Shown: in pieces, positions 26,062-39,357 of the stretch
Numbering within the stretch: the first letter of the stretch is position 1
Layout: every line of letters starts with the position of its first letter
From: Onchocerca lupi
Lineage: Eukaryota; Nematoda; Chromadorea; Rhabditida; Onchocercidae
Assembly: GCA_028564675.1 (NCBI GenBank)
Contig: JAOVVO010000269.1
Coordinates: forward strand, 1-64,000
DNA length: 64,000 nucleotides
Reading direction: 5' to 3'
Notes under the pieces: model-generated
The model's input: only the letters and a program-made list of their open reading frames with translations
What the model was told of the DNA's origin: nothing
The model's database searches: none
Position numbers and translations under genes: made by a program

Positions 26062-26699
26062 ATGAAAGTGACATATACGCTGTTTTTCATATCTGGTAAG
26101 ACTTTTTTTGATTTTTTTCGGTAAAAACTAGATTGAATAACAAAAAATTTACGATACTTTTTTGGTGTATTATTTTTGAGTGTTCCTGATATATGAAACT
26201 TTATCTCCCTTTATCTTCTCATTGATAATCTTAACTTTCGGTAACACTACAAAATTTTTCGAATTATATAAATTTTTTTTTAAAGTTTTTTTAAAAGTTT
26301 TTGAAACAATTGGAAAAAAGAAAAAATGAAAATTCGTTGTATATGTTTCTAAATCTATTAATTCAATTTTGAAATTATTCTATCTTTCTGCCAGAAAATT
26401 CCAATTGTGCTTTTAATAAGATCATGATGTAGTTGGTCATTTTAGTAAAATTCAGATTGTTATCATAATTATGATAATTATTGCAAAATATTTCAAAGAA
26501 AATCTGATTTCATTCATTTACAGCATTTTTGTGGGCATCGGTGGTACCACAAAGCAAAGACAAATCTAGTCAGATCGAAATCCCTATGATGGAATTAAAT
26601 AGATTCAAGAGATGGACCAGACTGGAACCAAGCGTACGTTTCTTTGATAAACGATGGACTAGACTGGAGCCAAGCGTACGTTTCTTTGACAAACGATGA
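26062..26699 (+). CDS. Neuropeptide-like precursor with two identical 12-mers
   Basis: Two exons, 26062-26095 and 26524-26699 (GTAAG donor, TTTACAG acceptor), encode 69 residues. Residues 1-18 (MKVTYTLFFISAFLWASV) form a signal peptide. A short acidic spacer ends in KR at residues 40-41, followed by two tandem copies of WTRLEPSVRFFDKR and then a stop. Dibasic KR sites would release two copies of WTRLEPSVRFFD. There is no Gly before KR, so the peptide would not be amidated. The two 42-base repeats differ at three positions (ACC/ACT, GAA/GAG, GAT/GAC), all silent, which indicates selection on the peptide. AATAAA at 26743-26748 is a likely polyadenylation signal. I do not recognise the peptide family, and it matches no FLP, NLP or insulin-like motif that I know. 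Peptide signalling is inferred from architecture. Confidence 0.82.
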
Positions 26700-26749
26700 A
26701 GCAGATTGAAGATCAAACACACATTTCTTGGTTATGAAGTTGAATAAAA

Positions 26750-28165
26750 GTAACAACAAACGATATCTGCGATTTCTTTTTCCAACTTATCAACTTTATT
26801 AAAAAAATCTACAAAGAGACACAAACTTTGCGATCGAATTTCTCCAGTATATATGATAATATGAATGTGATCAGCGCTTCTTCATCTCTTTATTTCCTAA
26901 ATTTCCCAAATACAACGCATTTTAACATTTTAGTCGTGACACAATTGATCCAATTTTTTTCGAGAATGAAGGTCAAGCGTGTTTCTCTTTTGTCCTTGTA
27001 TCCCAATTGCTAGCAGTACAGATCTCTTTTTTTTTGCATCAGCCAATAACTTTTGAGGTGCTTGATTTTTCCTTTTTAAAGTAAATAGATTAACTTCTTT
27101 AGACAGACTTTTTTCAATTAAATTCGAACAAATTTTTTTAAAGACTTCTTTGAAAGACTTTTATGACACCTCTGCGATATAGCGATCTGTTATGCATTGT
27201 TTATGGTCAAAAATTTCATAGTTTTATGCTCTATTGAAGTTAAATTTTCTAAAAAAAGAAAGAACAGAGTGAGAAGAAAAATGAGGAAATACAACAAGAA
27301 TAGCATGTATCAATCACTACATAGTTACTTACAAATGATTGCATGCTTTTTAGAATTTGTTCAAACAATCGAACATCCTCCCAAATATCTTTAGGTCGCA
27401 TTACTTTCAATCATTTATCCTTTTCGTTATTGTAAACAGTGTTCGTGTTTGAGATACATTCACTTTTGATAAAAGCCAATTGAACTCAAACATGCATTCA
27501 AGCGGATTAAGTTTCCTATGAATGAGTGGAAAAAAAAAGAAAAAAAAACGTAAAGCTGTAATATCTTTCCCGTTCATATCAAATATTTGCAGATTACCAT
27601 TAAATTACTAATTTGTGCAGTATCACTGATAAAAGTGTTTATTCAAAAGTTTTATCAGTGATACTGTACACATTAGTGAATTAATAATAATCTGCCAGTA
27701 AATATGAAAAGAAGGGTATTTTACTGAAGAAGTTATCAGCATTGCAACATATAATATTTGTTATCGCATTTAATAATCAGACAAAACATTAAAATCAATG
27801 CTACAAATTGTTCTCATTAAAATGGATTCTAGAAAATTCGATTCGATTAATGCTTTTTGGAAAATCAAATTAGGCAGCAAGCATGAAGTATAATAAAATT
27901 ATTATCCAGTAAACAGTAAATTTTACTTTTTATTAATCTATCCCGTTATAAGTATTTGAATTTATAATTAAAATTATTAATTATATGAATGCTTGATGAA
28001 AAGTTGATTCGGTGATGATTTATCGAATGGCTTCCGCTTTAATTAATTGTTCTATTTCAATTATTTAATTATGATATATCATGACATGTCACATAAACAA
28101 ATCAAGAACGGTGATTGGCGATTCATTTCAAATTTCAGTGCAGTAGAAGAAATTAATAAATTTGC
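26750..28165. other. Region between convergent genes, with a long hairpin
   Basis: This stretch separates the 3' ends of the neuropeptide-like gene (plus) and the four-helix membrane gene (minus). Two open frames (26828-27013 and 27197-27394) have no recognisable motif. The only structured element is the long inverted repeat at 27565-27716. Confidence 0.5.
27565..27716. repeat. Long imperfect hairpin (miRNA-like or MITE-like)
   Basis: Two arms of about 68 bases fold around a 15-base loop (27635-27649). The innermost 17 bp (27618-27634 with 27650-27666) are perfect. Outward, pairing continues with mismatches and small bulges through the TTTGTGCAG/CTGTACACA region, the GCAGATTA/TAATCTGC blocks and the TTCATAT/ATATGAA blocks. 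The perfect inner stem with bulged lower stem resembles a microRNA precursor. The length and AT-rich outer arms also suit a small palindromic MITE. No known mature miRNA was recognised. Confidence 0.75.
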
Positions 28166-28167
28166 AA

Positions 28168-29442
28168 CTATGACTCTGAAAATGATAACAATTGTGGTGC
28201 TAAGATATGATGATTGTTGAGATTAAGCGGTTTTCTTGCCTGAATTATCAGCCATTGATAGCAGTCGAATATCACACACAAAAACCAAATATTGAACGCA
28301 ATTGATAATAATAAACCGATTAGTGATAAGATTGTAAGCATCTCACTTGCTAAAAATATTTCAACAAATCTTGAAATGATGAAACAAAGAGTAAACGAAA
28401 ATATGCGAATAACAATATATTCAGACATTTGGAACTTTCTCATTCGAAACAGTTACGTCTTATGGACAGTTATGACGGATAAACGAATAGGGGCATTATT
28501 GATATGCAGTGATAGCAAAAAATAAACTAAAAAACTGGAAAAAGTTGTCAGGTTCAACGTTGCCATAGGCTTTCGGCTAAGTTTAGTATGAACGGCACAA
28601 CTTCGATTTTCGAAATTCAACGAATTTTTAGTGAAAATATTTAATGCTGCTGCATTTACCTTCATTAAATTTCCGTTTGGATAAAATATCGAAATTGATA
28701 GCGATTTAAAGAAGAAAAAAGAAAAAAAACTTACGATTTCGAAGCATATCATCGGATTGTGCCACATTGAAAATATCCGCTACTGAAATAGCTACATTTG
28801 CCGAAAGTTTATCACCGTTTATTAGCTCTACCAATGAGAAAATAAACAAAAAGCCTAGTGCCACGCACCAAGCTAGCTAAAATATTAGTATTATCAAATC
28901 TTTAGAACACTGAAATATGCATCATGATTTGATACTTTGACATCTCGCAAGATGACATTTTAATTAATTCTGATTCATTTGACTTCTGTTTGCTTACTTG
29001 ACTAGACTTTACTTTCAGTCTAGCAAGAAAATCCAAAATAAAAACATCTTTCCAGTTTGATCAGAGCTTCTAGAATATTTACGCTACTCTTTCCGCTAAC
29101 TTTTTTTTTGCCATTTTAAAAGCCATTAAACTCTTCCATTTGGAATTCTTGAAAGATTACAACATCGATTATTTCTCAAAGCTAAATTTGAAATGTTTAA
29201 GGTCCGGAAATTTGAAAAAAATAGCAAATACTGCTAACAGTGAAATAAACACAAGGTTTCAAAAAATTAGGTCGCATATGCAGTACTCCATAAAAAAGCG
29301 ATAAAATAGAAAATATGTCGATAAGAATGAGGCATAATTCGACATAAAAGTGATGTGATGTTCGATTAATTCCAAACAAAAATAATATGGCATTAATTAA
29401 TGTTGACATTAATGAGCAACTCCCAACCGTAATAGTACCATG
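28168..29442 (-). CDS. Four-helix membrane protein, 3' exons (5' end not found)
   Basis: Three minus-strand exons, 29239-29442, 28735-28876 and 28168-28349, join in one frame (phases 0 and 1) to a TAG stop, giving about 175 residues. Hydrophobic segments are: helix 1 within TVGSCSLMSTLINAILFLFG; helix 2 in VELCLILIDIFSILSLFYGV; helix 3 spanning the first junction (CVYFT-LAWCVALGFLFIF); and helix 4 in LIGLLLSIAFNIWFLCVIFD. A hydrophilic loop, ELINGDKLSANVAI to DDMLRNP, lies between helices 3 and 4, followed by a short cytosolic-type tail. The layout resembles small nematode tetraspan-like proteins of unknown function, but I cannot name a family. The first exon opens after ATTTTAG without an ATG at its start. 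A Met at codon 12 is available, but it would begin inside helix 1, so an upstream exon is likely and was not found. Confidence 0.72.
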
Positions 29443-29808
29443 CTAAAATTTTAGGATAAATTATTAAAGCTAAATGGAAAATTGAACGAAAAATGAGAAA
29501 TGAGTTGAACGTGCATCAAATCAATTAATAAATTCTTGGGAATTTCTTTTTAACAAGTAATTCTTAAAGTTTTACAGTCTTTTCTTTTCTGCCTTACCTC
29601 TTTCCTTTGTTTTCTTCCAAGAAATAAAAAACAGGAAAATGATGTTTTCGCTTAAAATACTTATGATAGTAGTTAACTTATGAAATATTTAAAAATGAAA
29701 GTTAAGTTATGATATTAGGCGTATGAATGTATTTTCACAAAGATGGTGCTGGAGAAATCTTGCCTGGCTGTGTTACAGCTGTTACATCTACAGGTGCAAA
29801 ATTATTCC

Positions 29809-29850
29809 TTTTTAAAATATTCATGACGGTAGTCATGGATATTTTAAAAA
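29809..29850. repeat. 19-bp stem, 4-base loop hairpin
   Basis: Bases 29809-29827 and 29832-29850 are reverse complements with one mismatch, around the loop GGTA. The stem contains TTTAAAATATTCATGAC. It lies upstream (5') of the known exons of the four-helix membrane gene, possibly within an intron. Confidence 0.8.
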
Positions 29851-31924
29851 TTTAGTTATCAAGATGGGTTGTTATAACACTTATTTCCTTTCACTAACGA
29901 AGCAATGCATTTAAAAGTTTTCATTTTAGCCAATTATACTGATCAAATGCTTTTGACCATCAACAACCTTTATATGAAGTAATCCGCAACAACAGCGATC
30001 TGATGTTGTGATCATCAGTGACACCAACCTTTCTTCATTGAATCAAATCAATTAGTAAATTCCAAAAGATGAGCGCTAATTTTCCAGAAGAAATAATATT
30101 TTCATCTGCAAGAAATGCTGGAATTTCTATCAGAAAATGAACAAAAGCAGCTTCACTCGCCATTGTTAGATAATAGCTGATGTTAACTAATCATTCGAAC
30201 GTATAATTTTACTTTTCATAAGTTTGACAAATTTCGTAGAACTCTTAGAAGATAATAAAAAGATATTTAAAAAAAAATTTAAATTTTGAATACAGATAAT
30301 TTTTAACACATCCAATAATTATTATTACAGCATTTCACTCTACAAACAACTTTAAAAATTCGATATATTAACGCAATTCGAAGTGAGTAAATAGAAAAGT
30401 AATTTGAGGACGTAATTTTTGAATTAATAGAAAATCCAGTTGATCATTATGGCTCGGTTTTCCGGGTATTTCGATAAGTAACTTACGATGCAAGCCTCGA
30501 GTTATGAAACTTCAAATAAAATGCTTTTAAATGTTACAAATAAATTTTGAAAAGTTATAGGCATAAATTGATTTTTAATGATTCTTATCAGGAAATTTTA
30601 ATTTTGCTGCTCCATCAATTGCTTCCATTAATAAAGCTTATCATAGCTTTGTTATCATTTATCATTTATTAGCATCTTTATATCTAATGATGAAGAATAA
30701 AGCTGCTGTTGCTCAATTTTCTTAATGCAAAATGATTTATTAGCATCTTTATTCGACAACTTTCATAATGGATCGCTCTTATAGGGCGATAGTAGTATTT
30801 AATTGATCGAGAAGTTACTTTTAAATAATTGGACAGTTTTTCAGTTCGAAAATTGTCTGAACTTATCAAAATTGCTTTTTGGATAGTAATTATATGAATA
30901 ATTGTTGAACTGCTGAATATTGAATAAAAAATTCAATCCTATCTTCAATATTTAAAAATTTTATATTCTTCTTAGTTGTCTTCACATCCGAAAGTATCAT
31001 CAGTGCAGAGAATTATGTAACTGAAAATTTGTTTTAAAGAGGATGGAAATTTGATTAGCGTATTTAGAGCTTCCGCTTCTTGATTGGGAAAAAGTAAATA
31101 AAAGGAAAAAAGAAAGTCCTGTTAAAAACGACTATTGAAAATAATAATGAAGTAGGTGAAAAAATAAAGGGAAAGTAAATTTTGAAATTAAGAAAATTTT
31201 CTCTTTCAAGTCCATTTTCAATCAATTCGTGCATATATCACGGAACAATAATGCCAGAACTTTTCGTCATCTTAGCCAAGACAAGAAAATTCTAGTTCTT
31301 AACTAGTGCCTAAAGATAACAGTTGAAGAATAATTTTTGAAATCTTTCGTGTGAAAATTTGATTTTTAGAAGACTAGAAGATCATAATTAAATTTTCATT
31401 AAAAATATTTAATTTCTCAGAGATGTTGAAAATCGGAAATTCAAGAAAAAATGATATCATCGATATCTTAAATCTTTAATGAAAGCTAACTCTGAGAAAT
31501 TATATTTCGGTCATAAAGTAACCAAAGGAAAAGTGACTTGAGAAAGTGATTAAAAGATATTTTTTCATCTAATGATGTCTTAACATCATAAGTGCAGGTG
31601 TTTCTCATTTATCCTCAGAATACATCTTTTATTTAAGTTTTTTCTCTCAACCAGATGGTAAAACAGATACTTCCGAGACTGAATAAAGCATAAGCAATGT
31701 AAGTTTTGATGGAAATCAATTTTTTTAAAAATTTGATATTTCTTTTTTTGAAAAGAATTATCTTTTGCACCTGCTTTCAGATTAACATCTTGGCTTTAAA
31801 GCGATAAATAATCAATGTCCATTTCTTCAAGCATTCAAAAGCAAACTTCTATAATTAAAGATATTAAAACTTTTTCTCCAAATTAAAAAGTTCGATATAT
31901 TTGTAGATGTTGGCTTAAAATTTC

Positions 31925-32390
31925 TGATCAATGAGATCAAATTTTCTGATCAATGAGATCAGAAAATTCAAACTAGCATCTCAAAATCTGAATTTTTTAA
32001 ATTAATAATTTTCAGCTGTCATAGGGATTCAATGAATAAAGAAAATCATGTTGCAATGTTTATTTTAACTTAGTAGTACAATATGGAGTGAAATGAAATG
32101 CTTTATAAATCAGAAAGAATCACATTTTAAATTGTTTTGAATGAAATTTCTTTCTTAACAAGTGATTTCTAATGAAAACAAATGAAGGAGTTGTTCTGGA
32201 TGGAATTTCACCAATTAATTGTAATGAATCGAAATTATTCACATTTTTAAATTTAAGTAATACACGAAAACTATTAACTGCGTCTGATCAATAAAATCAA
32301 AAAATCCAAACTAACATCTGAAAATGATTTAAAATTTTTAAATTCATGATTTTCAATTTTATTACAAGGATTGCGTCGCAACGTTTATTA
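31925..32390. repeat. Diverged direct repeat
   Basis: The segments at about 31925-32070 and 32284-32390 share, in order, TCTGATCAATRARATCA, a CAAACTARCATCT block, a TTTTTAAATT block and a GTYGCAAYGTTTAT block. The first copy also holds a 12-bp palindrome (AATTTTCTGATC and its complement). The relationship is clear but old. The family is unknown. Confidence 0.6.
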
Positions 32391-34760
32391 ATTTCTTCAT
32401 TTTTTAAAATAGTATTTAACACATTAATTAAGTCTGGAATCATTAGAGAAGATTTGAAAGAGCGATGCAAGCATCTATCATATCTAATATTGAGCCAATT
32501 ATCCATCAAACGAAATCTTTTTGAAAAACACCTGCGAATTTGATCAAGTTAACCTGCTTAATTAACCACGCTACTTTGCTTAATTAGCTTTCTAGAGATA
32601 AAGCCCATACGTACTTTCGAGAATTATTTACTGCTCTTCATCACTGATTTTTCGTCATTACTAATTTGCAATAAGAATGTCTAATTTCACTACGATCATA
32701 CCTTTATTTTAATCAATAATTCTAATGGCAATTCGAATTGCTATAAATACAACTGATCAATTTTATTATCATCATTCAGTTGCTGTAATGAATGGGTACT
32801 AACAAAACAGAAAGGTATGTTTCAAAAAATTTCAAGCAATGTAGAAAATATTGATGCCTGTTTATGTCTAAAATTGGTTAATAAACCTGCAAAACTTGAA
32901 ATTAGACAGATCATTTAATAACTAGGTTTAAATCAGGAATTTCAATCATTTACCATTGATAATTCATTGCGCAGTCTACCCGAATTTCTTCTAACTCTGA
33001 TAATTTCGTACTGATCAGTATCCTCTGCAACATTCAGTGATTCTTTATTTTCCATCATTTCAATCTTATATCTTGCCTACTATCAATTTTTTATTTGTGT
33101 CCTAATATAATTATTAAATTTAATCCTTATCTAGAGTTCATCCTTAAAATTCTCTAAATATCGTAACTTCCAGGACTTTGATTTTTTATATCTCTGTTAG
33201 CATATTTTTGACAATAACTGATATCACATTATCCTCCAATTTTTAATCGATGAAAAATGATTTCTCGTGTTGATTGTATAGAATTTTCATGAAATTCTTT
33301 TACAATTTACTATAGCTGTGGAATATAGTAGTAGAAAGACAAACGAAAGTTTGGAAATATATAAGATCTAAAAAATAGACTTCTCAAGGCTTCAAGCATT
33401 ACATAACTTCTATTAATAGAAACACTTGCTACTGAAGGGTTTTTAAATTCAAGAATTTCTCGCCAAACAGAATTATAATTTTATTTGACGAAGCAAAAGA
33501 AAAACTCAGAAAAAAAAAACTGGAAAAATTAATTTAAAAACTGGAAAAATATGATCGAACACACTCCGCTATCTTTTGTTTGAAATATATATAACTGAAG
33601 ATTGTTGTGCATTCATTGTTTCGATCACAAATATGTAATGTGATCTTCATGCCAAATGGATATGTGCAACTGATACCTCGCATTCAAGGTATCGAACTTA
33701 TCATCGATCATTTCTTATATTAAATCATACCAATTGATGGAATTCACAGTATCAGTTATTGATCCATGTAAATTCAACTGCAATTGGTGAAAAGGTTGAA
33801 AAACGAAGTAAAAAGATCATTCAGAAATGATAAGATAGAACGGAACCGAAAGATGAGGACATTGGAAGGAAGGAAGGAAGGAACAGTTGTACAACAATCA
33901 TTATCAGAATACCACAGTCTCGAAAATGAGTGATGGATGCCACATTTCACAAAACAAAATCTTTGATTTAATCGTTTCGCTAATAATATTACTATTTCTG
34001 CACGAATTTCAAGCCACTCTAAAATCATCGAGCAGCTTATGATCAGTGCTTGTTGCCGCTTTTTTCTTCAAATTTTTTTGGAAATCTGCTTTTGATTCCC
34101 GAGCTGATCATCTCCAGACTCTTTCACATTGTGTTACCTCAGAATCAATCATTTACTCCGCACTGAATCATTTTAATGTAATATGCCAGGCATTGCTTTG
34201 TAGACGTTACATAATCCACCGATTGATGAATATGATATGATAGATAAAAATAGTAGCGGAAAACGATGAACTTGAGAAAGTGAAAGTTTCCGCTACTTAA
34301 TCCATCTCGGTGGATGAATTAAATTCATTTCAAAAGAAAGGATTGATGAAATTTAATCAATTAAAAAGAAGCGAAAGCAGCGAAATACGAAGAAAATAAT
34401 CTGCAAGAAATTGTAATTAATAAGCAATGATTAATGAAATAAATTACAAGTATATACAATATTAGCAACTATAGAAGTTTCTCTTCCTTTTTTTTCCCAA
34501 AAATCGATTTCATTAACTACTAAGAATCAAACAGATATTCTTCAATTTCCGGCAATACATTAGAATTACTGACAAACTTTAGAGAGTCTTTCAATATAAA
34601 TATTATCAGTGTCATTGTCTGTTATAAATGCACTATTATCATTCTTACCATTGTTGTGCTGCTTTATATGATGAGAATTCCTTTTATAACCAAAACTTTG
34701 TTGTTGTCACCAACAATTATCTACTAACGAATAGACATTTCCTGTATGTATATATATATG

Positions 34761-34786
34761 GGTGTGTGTGTGTGTGTGTGTGTGTG
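34761..34786. repeat. (GT)n microsatellite
   Basis: An essentially pure GT dinucleotide run follows a short TA run. A second GT run of similar length lies at about 53665-53683, and a (TC)n run at about 51402-51424. All are non-coding. Confidence 0.95.
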
Positions 34787-37566
34787 GTGTTATTTCCAGT
34801 CCCATTTTCCGCACTTTGTTAAATGTTATTGTCGCACATTCCAAACATTTCTCGTCATTTCCATAACTAATCATTCACATAGATTGACATATATATCTGC
34901 GGTGTACACATACCTGTACAGAATGATAGACTGTCACATTATCACATGTACATAGTGATTAGACTATCATATACAGGTCATAGAGCTTTTTTAAAAGAAT
35001 TTAAATTTCCAATCAATTTACCCTTTGTCCTATCATACTACTTCTGGAACTTTTTTTTCTCAATTCTTTTTCAAATTATTCAATTCCATTTCTTGCTGTG
35101 TATTTTTTCTTTTTTTTTTTTTAAAGTGCAGCGAAATGTGTGGCATTTAAAGATCAGAGTATGTTGAAGTGATGGAATGATTCCAATTATTTCAATATTC
35201 AGTTTTCAATTGTTATTCTGTTTTCATAAATTATAATCGACGGATGACAATCCAATTGAAATTATCAAGTAGTAATATTATTGTAGTGCTAAGAGAATTA
35301 ATTCCTCTAGGATTTTCAAATTATAATTTTGTTATTCACAACATTGGTACTTGTAGTTTTATCGTGAAAATTACTTATTATTATGCATTCCTATCTTATT
35401 TGTGGCTAAATTCAACTGATGTCATGTCATGGATGCAAAATTTGCAAATTTTGAAACTGTTTCAAAGATGCCTTGGGAGAGAAGATAAGACAATTGAATA
35501 TATATAGAAGCCTACGAATTTTCACATTCATTTTAACCTAAATCTACAAAATTCTTCTGTTTTTGGCTGTTTGTTTATCAATTTTGAAAATAAACTCCAT
35601 CTTTGGAATATTTTAAGCGACATTTTGGCTAAAATCATCGAACAATCATCAATAATACTTGCAGCGTAATTTCTCGCTGCATTTTCTCAACCGATAAGAG
35701 CAAGTTTTTCGTGAAGAAGAGAAGTCTTTCGTATTTGCTCATACAACTTTGCCGACCATTAGTGATTGATATTCTTCTAAAACTTTTGTTCGGAGAAAGA
35801 ATGAGCGTGCAGCAAGTTACAACATTCGTGCAGTGCAGTTCAGTACAGTGCAACAATATTTTCAGCACAAATTATCATAGCGAAAGAGCCGAAGGACCGA
35901 CCGATCGACCGGAAGTACTCTCTCTTCATAAAAGCATCTGTCCACGATGCTTCCCACTTCCTTCTTTCCTGTCTGGTTGGTGCTGCTGTTTGCTACCTGC
36001 AGCCGACTGTTCTTGCATTTTCCATTTTGCATGCAGTCATAATTGCAGGATAGTATGACAGGCAGTCCGGATAGTAAATATCCATCTGCAGCACTGTACT
36101 TCACCACAAACTACTTCTGATTCCTCCCAGTTATCTTAACAGCAGTAGCAATCATAAGCACTTCATCGGCATCACCGCACCTGTTTTTGCGCTTGGCAAA
36201 ATCTCGCAATTTCGGAAAGCTTCTCATTTACCTGTCCCAATTCCCTGCATCCTGGATTTCTGAATTTCCCATTACTTTATTGGATTATTCCTTTGTGAAT
36301 TTGCATCCCATTGATCGAAACTTTGCAATTTCTCAGATCTGTTTACCAGCAGCATATTCTATTATCTATATTCGAGCATCTTCATGTCATTATTACATGA
36401 TAAGACGTGATCAGATGCTGATTAGTGGACATTTTAGTTCCGTCTAGAATATTTTTTCCCTTCTCAATTCACTTTTAATGTCTATCCGTACTAATCTTCG
36501 AGATACACCGAATTATTCGATAATGCCGTCCACAATTTTAAAGAACAACATGCCAATGAAGTCACATTCAGGTAACGTCAAGAACTTCGCGACGTTTTCA
36601 AATTCCAAATAATTCCGACGAATTCTGTCTCAGTCGCAATTCATTTTTTCTATTAACGACACTTCAACAAACATTCCTATGATGATGATAATACTTTGAC
36701 TGATTTGCAAATAATGTATGAATTGCAATATCATTAAACTATAGCATTCTGCGAGAAGTTATGAAAGATTTTATTTCAAATGAAGTCAATTAATATTTTC
36801 CAACCTAAATTTTTGTAAAATTTCGTTTTCTTTTTGTTTTTTGTTTTTCTTTTTTATTAAACAACTCAGAAAGAGAATATTAACAAACTGGGAGAGCAAG
36901 AAAGTTGCTAATAAAAAAGTCGCTAATAACTGTTATTGATTTTTTTTTTTATCTTGGGCTCATTGCTATGAATTATTCGTTTTAATTCGTTTTTCTCTTA
37001 GCGATGCATAATTTTTAGTTTTATTACAAGACCTTCATCACATTCAATATCTTATTCGAGAGTGGATTTTAAAGAAACAATTAGTATTCAACGACCAAAG
37101 TATTCTATATTCTAGCCCTAGAAATTACAATAACTCATTTCGGGCTTATTTAAACCTTTATCAATAATGTTGAAAATGTTAGAGTAGAATATTAAGAGTT
37201 AGAAATGATCGTAGCAGGTTGCTGATAAACAGGTAGAAGCTTAAAGATTAATTAATTATACTTGGAAGAAAAGCAATTAAAAAGGTACCAGGAAAGTGTA
37301 TGGCACAGAAGAAAGGAAAAATGTAGTAATGCTAGTGATAAATTGTTAAATGCTTCAGAAGGTGATGATGATGATGATGATGCATCCCAGCTGCAACCGC
37401 ACGGTCGTCCTTTGCTCCTTCCTAGCTATTCCTCCTACTGTTATCATTCTTCATCATTGTAGTCCTTTCTTAACAGATCATCGCATCACCAACTTTCACA
37501 AGAATCTTCCTTCATATCACGTATCACGTAATCTCATAGCTCTTCCCAGGCAGTCTTCTGAAAGAC

Positions 37567-37617
37567 GAATATTATAAAATAATCACATCAATTAATACTG
37601 ATTATTTTATAATATTC
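37567..37617. repeat. Perfect 19-bp inverted repeat
   Basis: Bases 37567-37585 and 37599-37617 are exact reverse complements, separated by 13 bases. The stem is AT-rich (GAATATTATAAAATAATCA). A (TC)n run follows directly at 37620-37633. Confidence 0.9.
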
Positions 37618-39357
37618 ATCTCTCTCTCTCTCTCACCAACAATCAACGGTGGCAACAAAGAAGTGAGAAGTCAAGTTTGTAAACAACATTATTTATTTAT
37701 CATATTGGCAATTCCAATGAAGTTTGATAGTTGCATTTCTATCTTGCAAATTATTTCAAATTCTTGCCATTTACATTTACTATCTATCTGTTTAATGTAC
37801 CTTCTATTATGCTTTTTTTTTAAGGTATTCGAATTCCATTCTTTTTTTTTTTTTGTTCATCTTAATGACAAATTAGTATCGTGATAATGTTTGTTGTCTC
37901 GACCTTTTTTTAAAGTTCATTTTCAATTAACTTAAAATATATTAGTCACCCGAGTCGATAATGGATATTTAGTGCTATATTTCGTATCATTTGTCGAAAG
38001 ATCGTTACACAGCATGCCATCCTGCGATTGCATTGCGACAGCAGAAGAAACATTCAGTATATTGTTTCGAGATATATTTTACATTGCATATTTTTTTTTA
38101 AGCAATTATTGATCCAATCTTTTACAACTGTCATACACTTTCATTGTCATCCATTTCTGATGAACGAAGTACATTATCTTTTTTCTGTTTACAAACATTA
38201 CAAAATTTTCTCAAATACTTTTTTTTTTACAAATTACTAATTGGTTATTGAAAAACTTCTCTTGCATTTACACATTCTGAGATTTATTATCGTTATCAGT
38301 TGTAATTGCTAGCTATCAATACTATAATCAGCATCATTATAATCTGAATTATCAATTAACACCGTTATCATTACCATGACAAATATTTTCATTCACACTG
38401 ATGACCCACATGATAATGATTACCATCATTTCGATCGCTATCATCATCACTTTTCTTATCTTCACCGACAGAAAGATGATTCCCCCACTTCAACCATTCG
38501 TCTTTTCATATATTTTTCGGAAAATTTTGCCGAATTCTCGTTTTTTCCCAAACATCTGGTCTTATTAAATGAAGAAGAATATTTGGTATATAGATAAATA
38601 TATCAACTTTCTAAACAAATATATCATTACATTGATGCTTGGTTTATTAGGTTTCTTTGAAGGATTCTAAAGATGGCAATATTGATTCATTTTCGGCGAA
38701 ATAATCATTCACAATTATATTTAGATATTTATATATGAATGCACATCTGTAGAAATATATGGCTTCCTATGTGAATAAGTATTTGGCAGTATTATCTGGA
38801 ATATATCCTTTCAAAAGTCAAAAAAACATTCTTGTTGCTAATTTCTTCACTTGCACAAATTAATTTTGGGTAATTTCACAAACTTATCATAAGATTTAAG
38901 ACATATAGTGCAAATTATTTACTGTAAATCGGTAGTTTATGTTGTAATATCAAAGTTATAACTGCATGAATACAGTATTAACTGTTGGTCGAGAAATATC
39001 AAGAATTCGGGACCCACCCATATAAACAGGTTTTCCCGAAAAGCAGAGATCATCTCTTTCCTGTTCCATTAAAATATTTTCGAAACAATTTTATTGTAAT
39101 TGGAATGTTGTATTTGTGATGAACAATGATTATACACACCGAATCAGGCTTTTCTTCTATGGAAGAAGAATTTCAGCGTCGATTCAGAAGAAATTACGAA
39201 AGGAATGAAGTGAATGAATGAAAAAAAGAGAAACAGCGTTAAATGATTGGTAATAACCTTTTCAAAAATGATTAAAATTGTAGTCGAATCGATATCTTTT
39301 CACCATAATAATAAATCAAGGCTCCTATGGCAACGAATGAGATGCCATCGTCAAGCA

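Noticed and set aside
28453..28767. A 104-codon minus-strand open frame between membrane-protein exons
   Set aside because: It crosses the donor at 28734 and lies in the intron. The phase-correct acceptor at 28350 bypasses it.
35711..36107. Overlapping frames of 115 and 81 codons in a less AT-rich patch
   Set aside because: No domain, signal or splice partner could be found on either strand; kept only as part of the gene-poor region.
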